The position numbers were made by a program, and so were the translations under genes. This document shows positions 40,850 to 48,872 of a stretch of 51,674 nt of DNA, one piece after another. Origin of the DNA: an uncultured Opitutia bacterium (GTDB lineage: Bacteria; Verrucomicrobiota; Verrucomicrobiia; Opitutales; Opitutaceae). The DNA lies in the NCBI GenBank assembly GCA_903900845.1, contig CAIUOU010000188.1:1-51674 (forward strand), given 5' to 3'. How positions within the stretch are numbered: position 1 is the first letter of the stretch; every line of letters starts with the position of its first letter. The notes beneath the pieces are model-generated. The model was not told where the DNA came from and ran no database searches. It saw only the letters and a list, made by a program, of their open reading frames with translations.

Positions 40850-42538
40850 GTGAAAACACCCCACCTGTCCCGCCTGCTGGGCGGTCTCCTCTGCAGCTTC
40901 TTTCTGGTCGGCTCCGGCCGCGCCACCGATCACGATGTCGTTGTGTACGGTGGCAATAGCGCGGCGGTCATTGCCGCCGTGCAGGCTAAGGTCATGGGCA
41001 AGTCCGTCATCGTCGTGAGCCCCGACCGGCATCTCGGCGGCCTGACCAGCGGTGGGCTGGGTTGGACCGACACGGGCAACAAGGCGGTGATCGGCGGACT
41101 CGCCCGCAACTTTTACCATCGGGTTTGGAAACACTACGACCAGCCCTCCACGTGGAAGTGGCAGGATCGTGCCGCGTACGGCAACAAAGGTCAGGGCACT
41201 GCCGCCATCGACGGGGCGGAGCGCACGATGTGGATCTTCGAGCCGAGTGTGGCGGAAAAGGTATTCGAGGACCTGGTGCGCGAGCACGGTATCCGGGTCG
41301 TGCGCGACGAGTGGCTCGATCGCGCCAAGGGCGTGCGCAAGGAGGCGGGAAGGATCGTTTCGATCACCACGCTGGCGGGTCGCACCTATGCGGGAAAGAT
41401 GTTCATCGACGCGACCTACGAGGGAGACCTCATGGCGGCGGCGGGGGTCTCCTACCATGTGGGCCGCGAGGCCAACTCGGTCTACGGCGAGGAACATAAC
41501 GGGGTGCAGACCGGCGTTCTTCACCACCGTCACCATTTCGGGGTGCTGAAGGAGAAGGTCAGCCCGTACGTCGTGCCTGGTGATCCGCGGAGTGGCGTCC
41601 TGCCCCGGGTGAGCGCCGCGCATCCCGGCGATTTCGGCGAGGGGGATTCCAAGGTGCAGGCCTACTGCTACCGCATGTGTCTGACTGATCACCCTGAAAA
41701 CCGCATCCCGTTCGCCAAGCCCGCGGGCTACGACCCGCGGCAGTATGAGCTTCTCGCCCGGATCTACGCCGCCGGCTGGACCGAGACCTTTGGCAAGTTC
41801 GATCCCGTCCCGAACCGCAAGACTGACACCAACAACCACGGCCCCTTCAGCACTGACAACATCGGGATGAACTACGACTACCCCGAAGCCAGCTACGAGC
41901 GCCGGCGCGAGATCCTGAAGGAGCACGAGAACTACCAGAAGGGCTGGCTTTATTTCATCACGACCGATCCGCGTGTGCCGGCCGACGTGCGCGAAAGCCT
42001 GGGCCGCTGGGGACTGCCGAAGGACGAGTTCAGGGACAACGGCGGCTGGCCGCACCAGATTTACGTGCGCGAGGCCCGCCGGATGACCGGGCAGTTCGTC
42101 ATGACTGAAAACCATCTCCGGAAGCGCAAGCCGACTCCTGACTCGGTCGGCATGGGCAGTTACACGATCGATTCACACAACGTGCAACGGTACATCACGC
42201 CGGAAGGCTACGTGCAGAACGAGGGTGACATCGGGGTCCCGCTGAAGGAGCCCTACGAGATCGCGTACGGCTCACTCGTGCCGAAGCGAGGGCAGGCGGA
42301 CAACCTGCTCGTCCCGGTGTGCGTCTCGAGCTCGCACATCGCTTTCGGTTCCATCCGCATGGAACCGGTCTTCATGATCCTCGGTCAATCGGCCGCGACC
42401 GCCGCCGTGATGGCCATCGACTCCGGCATTCCCGTGCAGGACGTGCCCTATGCCCGCCTGCGCGAGCGGCTGCTGCGCGATGGGCAGGTTCTCGAGCACC
42501 GCGCCCCCGCCGCCGCGCGGCCCGCCGGAGGCGGCTGA
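40850..42538 (+). CDS. Exported FAD-dependent oxidoreductase
   Basis: A 562-residue protein of the FAD_oxidored family, common in carbohydrate-degrading Verrucomicrobia, Planctomycetes and Bacteroidetes. A signal peptide (about residues 1-25, L-L-G-G-L-L-C-S-F-F-L-V-G-S-G-R-A) precedes the dinucleotide motif V-V-V-Y-G-G-N-S-A-A-V-I-A-A-V and the L-G-G-L-T-S-G-G-L-G-W-T-D segment. M-F-I-D-A-T-Y-E-G-D-L follows later, another family hallmark. The substrate is unknown. Translation probably starts at GTG 40850-40852 because the leader begins there; no ATG is available in frame nearby. Its stop is only two bases from the stop of the converging sensor-kinase gene. Confidence 0.88.
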   Translation: MKTPHLSRLLGGLLCSFFLVGSGRATDHDVVVYGGNSAAVIAAVQAKVMGKSVIVVSPDRHLGGLTSGGLGWTDTGNKAVIGGLARNFYHRVWKHYDQPSTWKWQDRAAYGNKGQGTAAIDGAERTMWIFEPSVAEKVFEDLVREHGIRVVRDEWLDRAKGVRKEAGRIVSITTLAGRTYAGKMFIDATYEGDLMAAAGVSYHVGREANSVYGEEHNGVQTGVLHHRHHFGVLKEKVSPYVVPGDPRSGVLPRVSAAHPGDFGEGDSKVQAYCYRMCLTDHPENRIPFAKPAGYDPRQYELLARIYAAGWTETFGKFDPVPNRKTDTNNHGPFSTDNIGMNYDYPEASYERRREILKEHENYQKGWLYFITTDPRVPADVRESLGRWGLPKDEFRDNGGWPHQIYVREARRMTGQFVMTENHLRKRKPTPDSVGMGSYTIDSHNVQRYITPEGYVQNEGDIGVPLKEPYEIAYGSLVPKRGQADNLLVPVCVSSSHIAFGSIRMEPVFMILGQSAATAAVMAIDSGIPVQDVPYARLRERLLRDGQVLEHRAPAAARPAGGG

Positions 42539-42540
42539 AC

Positions 42541-45291
42541 TCAGGGCGCCCCGCCGGCCGGTGCGCGTCCCGTGGCTTCGCCGACCGCGGCGGCCAACTG
42601 GGCGAGCGAGAAAGGTTTTTGGAGCACGGCGCGGACGCGCGGGTCCTGCCGCAAAAAAGCGCTTTCCTCGTCCGCCACGGCCCCGCTCGTCACAATGATC
42701 GGGGTGTTGGGCAGAAAGCCGCGCAGCGCCTCGATCAGTCCGCGTCCGCCGAGGATCGGCATGTCTAGGTCTGTGATCACGACGCTGATCGGCGGTCCTT
42801 CCTCGCGGGCCCGCACCAGCGCGTCCTTGCCGTCTTCCGCCATGACCACCGTGAAACCGAGGTCCGACAGGGCCGTGGAGCAAGCTTCCCGGATCAATTG
42901 CTCGTCGTCGACCACGAGGACCCGCCCGCCCATTCCGACGGCGGCCGGCGCGGGCGACGGAGCGGCGTGCTCGACGGCGGCGGTCGCGAGCGCCGCGGGA
43001 AGGTAAACTTCGAACCGGCTGCCGCGCCCAGGCTCGGACTGTAGCCGCAGGATGCCGCCATGGCTGCGGACGATGCCGAGGACGGTGGAAAGACCGAGGC
43101 CGGACCCCTTGCCCGGCGCCTTGGTCGTGAAGAAAGGATCAAAGATCTGGGAGCGGATGTGGGCGGGCATACCCGTTCCGCCGTCGGCCACGGTGAGGCA
43201 GACGTATGAGCCCGGGGTGACGTCGCTGACGCAGTCACTCAAGGAGGCGTCGACTTCGGCGTTGCGTGCGCCGAGCTGAAGGGCCCCGCCGTCCGGCATG
43301 GCGTCGCGGGCATTGACGCAGAGGTTGAGCAGCACCTGATGGATCTGGGTGGCGTCGCCGTTGATCCGCCGGAGACCGGGGGCGGTATCCAGCTCCAGCC
43401 GAATGCTCCGCGGGAAGGTGCCGCGCACGATCTGGGCCATCTCGTCGACGAGCTTTCGGGCGTCGATCGCCGCGCGTTCGCCGTCGCGCCCGCGCGCGAA
43501 GGTCAGCAGCTGCCGCACCATCGAGGCGCCGCGGCGAGAGGATTGCTCCAGCATGCCCAGCAGAGCGCCATCCCCGGGGTGCTTGGCGCGCAGCAGATCG
43601 AGGCTGAGCGCGATGGGGGACAGGGCGTTGTTCAGATCGTGGGCGACGCCGCTCGCGACCTTACCAAGCATCTCGAGACGCTGGGCGCGATTGCGCCGCT
43701 CCTCCAAAGAGCGGCGCTCGCTGATGTCGCGCCCGATCGCGATGTAGCACGGCGTGCGGCCGGCGGGGGCGGAGTACTGCAGGTTGACCTCCACGGGTAC
43801 CGGCGGACCGTCGCGCCGGAGATGGACGGTGGTGAACTGCACGACCGCGGGGGCGCGCTGGCGGGCGGACTCCAGGATCGAGGGCAGGTCGGCGGCGGCG
43901 GAGGCGGCGACAAGGCTGGGGTATGAGGCTCCGAGGAGCGCCTCGCGCGGCTGGTTGAACTGCAGGCAGGCGCCCTCGTTGGCCAAGGTGAGCCGCAGGC
44001 TGGAGACCTCCAGGATGAGGGTGGCATCGTTGATGCCGTCGAGGGTCACGAGCGCCTGCTCGATTTCCGAGGTGCGGGCTCGCACACGTTCCTCGAGTTC
44101 CGCGGCGTAGTGCTGGAGCCCGAGTTCCGCCGCCTCGCGACGTTTGACCTGCTCCTGCAGGGATCGCGTGCGTTCCGCCACCTGATGTTCCAGCGTGGCG
44201 TTCGCGGTGGCCAGCTCGCGTTGAGACTCGGCGATGCGGCCGGCCATGGTGTTGAAGGCCGAGGCCAGCTGCCCGAGTTCGTCACCGGAGGTCACGGGCA
44301 CGCGCTGCGCCAGCTCACCGGCGGCCATTTTCTCGGTGGCGACCCGCAGCGTCCGGGCAGGTTGGGTGAGCCGTGCCACGAGAAAGACCACCAGCAGCGC
44401 GGCCACGACGAGATTGATCGCATTCCTGACGATTGAATCCGACACGAACTCACGTGAGGTGGAGATGTACTCTTGCGCGGGCATCAGGAGCGCGACCGTC
44501 GGCGCTTCCGCGCTCGCCTCGAGGCGATGGGGCTGGCGCGCGACGAAGTAATTCGTGTCGCGCAACGCCAGGATGACGGGATCGGTCCGGCCGGGTGAGT
44601 CGCGGTGGGACGCGAAATGTCCGGTGAGTTCCGCGTCGGCCGACCGCAGATCCAGGCTGGCCTGGATGACACGCTCGCGACCGAGGATGGCCACCTCCGC
44701 GCCGGTGATCTCTCGCAGCTGATTGATCGTCTGGCCGCTGATCTCCGAGCCCACGGTCAGCGCCCCGGTAAGGACTCCATCGATCACCACCGGGACGGAA
44801 ACGCACGCGAGCGGCCGCCCCGCCCAGATTCTCCAGCCGGCCACGGCGTTGCCGGCAAGCGCCTCCGCAACGAGCGGAGCCGTGGTGCCGGCGAAGTCGC
44901 CGGCGGAAAGTTCCGGCGGACGCGTGACGGTGGCGAGCAGGGTGCCGTCCGGCCGGGTGAACATGGCGATCTTCGCGCGCTGCTCGGCGAGCATCTCGCG
45001 CAGTTGCGCCTCCAAAGTTGGACCGTCCCCGAGCTTGACCACCGCGCGGAAACGCGGCTCCCGGATGAATTGCTGCAACGACTGGCGGGCCTCCTCCTGC
45101 AGCATCGTGTGGGCCGCGCGCAGGGCGGCCGCGCCTTCGGTCATCTTGGCGCGCCCGTGGATATCGATGATCTTCGAGGTGAAGCGGTTGTCCGATACGA
45201 CCTCGGTCCCCACCTGCAGGAGCATCAGGGCGAGCACCGCGGCGGCGAGCTTGCTGCCGATGCCCCATCCTTTGCCCGCGGGAATCTTCAT
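42541..45291 (-). CDS. Hybrid sensor histidine kinase / response regulator
   Basis: A 916-residue membrane sensor. Residues 13-35 and about 288-308 are membrane segments flanking a periplasmic Cache-like sensor. A HAMP domain (310-360), a coiled coil (360-415) and a PAS-like domain (about 415-525) follow. The dimerisation helix has H551 (G-V-A-H-D-L-N-N), and the ATPase domain has N-L-C-V-N-A-R-D, D-G-G-T-G and G-S-G-L-G-L-S. A receiver domain at the C-terminus has the phospho-acceptor Asp841 in I-T-D-L-D-M-P. No DNA-binding output domain is fused or adjacent, so the target is unknown. The ATG overlaps the stop of the cupredoxin-like gene (ATGA), so the two are translationally coupled. Confidence 0.92.
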   Translation of the reverse strand: MKIPAGKGWGIGSKLAAAVLALMLLQVGTEVVSDNRFTSKIIDIHGRAKMTEGAAALRAAHTMLQEEARQSLQQFIREPRFRAVVKLGDGPTLEAQLREMLAEQRAKIAMFTRPDGTLLATVTRPPELSAGDFAGTTAPLVAEALAGNAVAGWRIWAGRPLACVSVPVVIDGVLTGALTVGSEISGQTINQLREITGAEVAILGRERVIQASLDLRSADAELTGHFASHRDSPGRTDPVILALRDTNYFVARQPHRLEASAEAPTVALLMPAQEYISTSREFVSDSIVRNAINLVVAALLVVFLVARLTQPARTLRVATEKMAAGELAQRVPVTSGDELGQLASAFNTMAGRIAESQRELATANATLEHQVAERTRSLQEQVKRREAAELGLQHYAAELEERVRARTSEIEQALVTLDGINDATLILEVSSLRLTLANEGACLQFNQPREALLGASYPSLVAASAAADLPSILESARQRAPAVVQFTTVHLRRDGPPVPVEVNLQYSAPAGRTPCYIAIGRDISERRSLEERRNRAQRLEMLGKVASGVAHDLNNALSPIALSLDLLRAKHPGDGALLGMLEQSSRRGASMVRQLLTFARGRDGERAAIDARKLVDEMAQIVRGTFPRSIRLELDTAPGLRRINGDATQIHQVLLNLCVNARDAMPDGGALQLGARNAEVDASLSDCVSDVTPGSYVCLTVADGGTGMPAHIRSQIFDPFFTTKAPGKGSGLGLSTVLGIVRSHGGILRLQSEPGRGSRFEVYLPAALATAAVEHAAPSPAPAAVGMGGRVLVVDDEQLIREACSTALSDLGFTVVMAEDGKDALVRAREEGPPISVVITDLDMPILGGRGLIEALRGFLPNTPIIVTSGAVADEESAFLRQDPRVRAVLQKPFSLAQLAAAVGEATGRAPAGGAP

Positions 45292-45980
45292 CGCGCGGTT
45301 CCGGCGGGTTCCGGGGTTCCCCCGGGGCCCAGGACGATATCAAGCCGGACCGCGCCAGTCGCCGGCACGGTCACCTTGCGTCGCATGCCGGGCAGGCGCT
45401 CATGCCACGCGCGGACCGTGTACTCCCCGGCGGGGAGACCGGTGATCGCGTAACTTCCCCGCTCGTCGGACTTCGCGAAGAACGGGTTTTCCAAAACCAG
45501 CACCACGGCGCTCATCTGGGTGTGGATCGAGCAGAGTACGTCGACCCGGCCCGCCCGATTGAAGGTTACCTGGCGCTTTTCCGGATTCTTGTAGAGCCCG
45601 AGATCGAACTCCTTCGCCTCCGAGATCGAGAAGACGTTGTGGAAAATGTCGTCGTCGTTCGGCCACTCGACGGTCGTCCCCACCACGATCGGCAGTATCC
45701 GCGGCGAGAAAACCGCCCCCTTTTGCGTGACCACCGCGGGAGGTGTCGCGACGGAGACGCCGGCCGGCGTCGCTCCCTCGATGCTGATGACAAAGTCCCG
45801 CAGGCTCTCGTATTCGACCCGCTCGACGAACTTGAACTTGCGGCTGGCGTACTTGTCGCCGCCGCCGCCGGACTCCTCTTTGCCCCGGGCGACGACGGTC
45901 CCGATCAGATCGCCGGCGTCCGCTTGGGGCGCCGCGAGGGCCAACATGAACAAGGCTGGCAGCAGGCTACGGTTCTTCAT
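45288..45980 (-). CDS. Exported cupredoxin-like protein (MauL-like) with a C-terminal beta-sandwich
   Basis: A 230-residue exported protein (signal peptide about 1-22). It has the blue-copper ligand pattern: His114 in I-F-H-N-V-F, then Cys150, His153 and Met156 in L-C-S-I-H-T-Q-M. The layout matches proteins annotated as methylamine-utilisation MauL-type cupredoxins. Residues about 170-215 form a small carboxypeptidase-regulatory-like sandwich (G-S-Y-A-I-T-G-L-P-A-G-E-Y-T-V-R-A-W-H). No methylamine-dehydrogenase genes are present, so a role in methylamine use is unlikely. It lies between a porin-like gene (three bases upstream) and the sensor kinase (overlapping), which suggests it supplies or modifies the kinase signal. 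Confidence 0.85.
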   Translation of the reverse strand: MKNRSLLPALFMLALAAPQADAGDLIGTVVARGKEESGGGGDKYASRKFKFVERVEYESLRDFVISIEGATPAGVSVATPPAVVTQKGAVFSPRILPIVVGTTVEWPNDDDIFHNVFSISEAKEFDLGLYKNPEKRQVTFNRAGRVDVLCSIHTQMSAVVLVLENPFFAKSDERGSYAITGLPAGEYTVRAWHERLPGMRRKVTVPATGAVRLDIVLGPGGTPEPAGTAR

Positions 45981-45983
45981 CGG

Positions 45984-47333
45984 TCAGAACTTGAAGGCGG
46001 CCTCGGTCGCCAGCTGGTTTTCGCCGTCGCGCCGGGCTCCGCCCGTCCAGCGACCTCGATTGATGGAGTACTCACCCTTGAGCAACAATTGAGGCGTGAG
46101 CTGGAATCCAGTGCCCACGCTGAGGCGCCACAGCAACTCGGTCGGGCGGGGGGACGGCTCCAGCCCGTCGCCGGGCAAGTTGAAGCCGCGGTCGGAGTCC
46201 GCGAAGCTGAACCGGGCGGCGAAGTGCAGGTCGCGGGATGCCTTGGCGACGCTCTCCACGGAGGCGTAGGTGGCCGAGGTGTTGAACCGGCGCGTGCGAT
46301 CGTCATCGTGGTACCGGATGCGTCCCGCGCTCGCCGCGATGTGCCCGGAGCGGAAGGTCTTCCGGACGTCCCCCCCGATGGCGTCGGCCCGGAAGTTGGT
46401 GGCGACCGAGCCGGACCGTCGCCGGATCCAGTCGTTGCCGAACCAGAGTTCGGCGCGGACGTCGCCCGTCTGCGGCATTCTCCCGGTGCGGATGCCGCTC
46501 AAGGAGAAGTGCAGCCCGGGCGCGGGGTCGAAGCCGACGCGCACCGTGGTCGCCTTGCTGGATGAGAAATCGAAGGCGGCGTTGTTGCCGCCGTTCTGCA
46601 CGGCCAACACGTACTGGATTTTCCCGAGGGTACCGTAGGCCTCTATTCCCTCGTCCACGCCCCAGAAGTCCGCGACCGAGTGCGAGATCAACGGGTTGTC
46701 GATGGCGTCGCGTTGCGCGTACTCCTCGCCGAACGGGATGTCCACCCGTCCGAGGCGCAGCGTCATCTGTCCGTCACGACCCCAGAGCCGCGAAACCCCC
46801 TCCAGCTCCAGGTAGAGTTCGCCGGTGCGCAGATCCCCGCTGTTGCTGTCGCGGTTGAAGACGTCGATCTCGCTGAAGAGGTAGGCATTGCCGCCGAGCG
46901 CGCCCTCGAGGAACAGTTTCACTTCGTCGAGCCGAAGCACGTCCCGGTTGAAGAAGGCATTCTTTTGACCGCCGAAATAGGCGACGGCGCCCTCGCCCGA
47001 GAGGTGGAGCTTACCGAGTTTCTGGACGGCGGCCACCGGGGCTGCCGTGGTCCTTACGACAGGAGTCGCCGGGATTGGGGTGGCCACGGAGGGACCCGCC
47101 CCGACGGAGGGCGACGCCTCGCTCCGGACCACGCGAAATTCCGCCTGCCGGCGGGCCAACTCCTCGAGCATGATCTGCTGCCGCTCCACGTGGGCCTTCA
47201 GGGCGGCGTTTTGTTCCCGCAGCACGCGAAGCTCCGCGGCGAGCGCCTCGAGGTCGGCCGCGGCGGCGGGCGCCGGACGGAAGGCGAGGATCAGCAGGGC
47301 GGCGCCCAGGGTGAGCCCGCGGACCCTCGGCAT
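45984..47333 (-). CDS. Outer-membrane porin-like protein with N-terminal coiled coil
   Basis: A 449-residue exported protein. A signal peptide (about residues 1-25, A-P-A-A-A-A) is followed by a heptad-rich coiled coil of about 40 residues (L-E-A-L-A-A-E-L-R-V-L-R-E-Q-N-A-A-L), then a Pro/Thr linker. A beta-barrel begins near residue 108 with the motif L-G-K-L-H-L-S-G-E-G-A-V and ends with F-K-F. The pattern resembles porins anchored to peptidoglycan by a periplasmic coiled coil. The ATG at 47331-47333 is chosen for the leader. It is the first gene of a tight operon with the cupredoxin-like gene and the hybrid kinase. Confidence 0.8.
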   Translation of the reverse strand: MPRVRGLTLGAALLILAFRPAPAAAADLEALAAELRVLREQNAALKAHVERQQIMLEELARRQAEFRVVRSEASPSVGAGPSVATPIPATPVVRTTAAPVAAVQKLGKLHLSGEGAVAYFGGQKNAFFNRDVLRLDEVKLFLEGALGGNAYLFSEIDVFNRDSNSGDLRTGELYLELEGVSRLWGRDGQMTLRLGRVDIPFGEEYAQRDAIDNPLISHSVADFWGVDEGIEAYGTLGKIQYVLAVQNGGNNAAFDFSSSKATTVRVGFDPAPGLHFSLSGIRTGRMPQTGDVRAELWFGNDWIRRRSGSVATNFRADAIGGDVRKTFRSGHIAASAGRIRYHDDDRTRRFNTSATYASVESVAKASRDLHFAARFSFADSDRGFNLPGDGLEPSPRPTELLWRLSVGTGFQLTPQLLLKGEYSINRGRWTGGARRDGENQLATEAAFKF

Positions 47334-47425
47334 GAAGCGGGAGGCGGAGCGGGGTTGAGAGAGGGGGCGCGGGAGCGGCTGTAGCACGACGGCGAATACG
47401 GGCCAAGGCCGACCCGGTACGCAAC

Positions 47426-48868
47426 TCACTTTGCCTTGCGCGGGTCCCGGTCCAGCGCCCGGGGGCGATTCGCCGGTCCGGCTTTCGGGGCGGGCAGTCG
47501 CGAAAGTTGCGCCGCCGCTTCCTGGAGCGCTCCAGCGCGGGCGGGGTCGGCGGCTACGTTCCGGTATTCCTCCGGATCGTCGGCGTGCCAGTAAAGTTCG
47601 CGGCCCGCGCGCCCGGCGTCCCATTCCGTGTAGCGCCACGCCGGGCTGATCACCGTGCGGCCGGCCACGTCGCGATTCGCGGCGACGTCATAATGATAGA
47701 CGAGGCTGTGGGCGTGTCCCGTGGCTTGGCCCTCATTGAAGGTCCCGCGAAGCGAGCGGCCCTCGAGCCCGCCGGGCGCGCGCAGTCCCGCGAGATCCGC
47801 GAGGGTTGGATACACGTCGAGCAATTCGACCGGACTGGCGACCGCGACGCCCGCCGGCACGCCCGGGCCGGCCATGATCAGCGGCACGCGCGTCGAGGCC
47901 CGGAATGCGCTGAGCTTGGCCCAGAGGCCGCCGTGGTCGCCGAGGTGGAAGCCGTGGTCGCTGAACAGGACGACCAGCGTGTTCCGCGTGAGATCGCGGC
48001 GATCCAGCTCACCGAGTACCTGGCCCAGCAGGTCGTCGATGAAGGAAATACACGCTTGGTACGCGCGCAGGGCTCCCGCCCGCGACTCCGGTTGCGCGAA
48101 GCCCGACAGTTCCGTCTGAAGCGCGATCGGAGGTATGTCCCGCATCGGCGGCTCCGCGGGCGGAATGATCCCGGTTTCCGGGTACAGGTCGAAAAAGCGT
48201 TTGGGCGCGGTCCAGGGCAGGTGCGGCTTGTGGAAGCCGAGCGCGAGGAAGAAAGGGTCTTTGCCGGCCGACTTTTCCGCGATGAGGCGTCGGATCGTGG
48301 CGGCATTGATGCCGTCCCGCGTGCGGCTGCCGTCACTTTCCAGCATCTGCCAGCCGGGCCGGCCGTCGCCGTCCCCGCCGCCCCTGCCGTAACGCGCCGC
48401 GATGGCCGCCTTCTCGCCTTCGTCCTGCGTGGCCTCGTCCTCGTAGAAGTCCCAGGAGGCGGAGTCGTTCACGCGGCTGTTGTGGAAGATCTTTCCCGCC
48501 CCGGCCGTGAAGTAACCGTTTTGCCGGAACAGCTGTGGGAGCATCACCGCCTCGGGCAGCGCCGTGCGCGCGGGCGTGCCGAGGATGTAAACGCCGCTCG
48601 TCTCGGGGCGGCGTCCGCTCAGGAACGACACCCGGCTCGGGTTGCAGAGGGTGTACTGGGCGTGCGCCGAGTCGAAGCGCGCTCCGCGGGCTGCGAGGCG
48701 GTCGATGTTCGGCGATCGGACCGTGCGGTGGCCGTAAGCGCCGAGCACCAGGTTGAGATCGTCGACGACCACCAGCAGGACGTTCGGGCGCGGCGACGGC
48801 GCGGCCGCGATCAGGGTGGCTGCCGCCGGCCAGAGCAGGGCGATTAGTCCGAGGATCGTTCGGTGCAC
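47426..48868 (-). CDS. Exported sulfatase, iduronate-2-sulfatase-like
   Basis: A 480-residue type I sulfatase with a signal peptide (about residues 1-24). The active-site motif C-N-P-S-R-V-S-F-L-S-G-R starts at Cys75, which must be converted to formylglycine. The N-terminal metal site is L-L-V-V-V-D-D-L-N near residue 31, and F-S-D-H-G-F-H-L-G-D-H-G lies near residue 305. Overall order resembles iduronate-2-sulfatase, which removes 2-O-sulfate from iduronate in heparan or dermatan sulfate; the natural substrate here is unproved. The start is GTG at 48866-48868, fixed by a strong ribosome-binding site (48877-48884) inside the end of the preceding sulfatase gene. No sulfatase-maturing enzyme is in the window. 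Confidence 0.9.
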   Translation of the reverse strand: MHRTILGLIALLWPAAATLIAAAPSPRPNVLLVVVDDLNLVLGAYGHRTVRSPNIDRLAARGARFDSAHAQYTLCNPSRVSFLSGRRPETSGVYILGTPARTALPEAVMLPQLFRQNGYFTAGAGKIFHNSRVNDSASWDFYEDEATQDEGEKAAIAARYGRGGGDGDGRPGWQMLESDGSRTRDGINAATIRRLIAEKSAGKDPFFLALGFHKPHLPWTAPKRFFDLYPETGIIPPAEPPMRDIPPIALQTELSGFAQPESRAGALRAYQACISFIDDLLGQVLGELDRRDLTRNTLVVLFSDHGFHLGDHGGLWAKLSAFRASTRVPLIMAGPGVPAGVAVASPVELLDVYPTLADLAGLRAPGGLEGRSLRGTFNEGQATGHAHSLVYHYDVAANRDVAGRTVISPAWRYTEWDAGRAGRELYWHADDPEEYRNVAADPARAGALQEAAAQLSRLPAPKAGPANRPRALDRDPRKAK

Positions 48869-48872
48869 AGAC

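Noticed and set aside
45288-45980. Methylamine-utilisation (mau) operon
   Set aside because: The cupredoxin is MauL-like but no mauA, mauB or amicyanin genes surround it.
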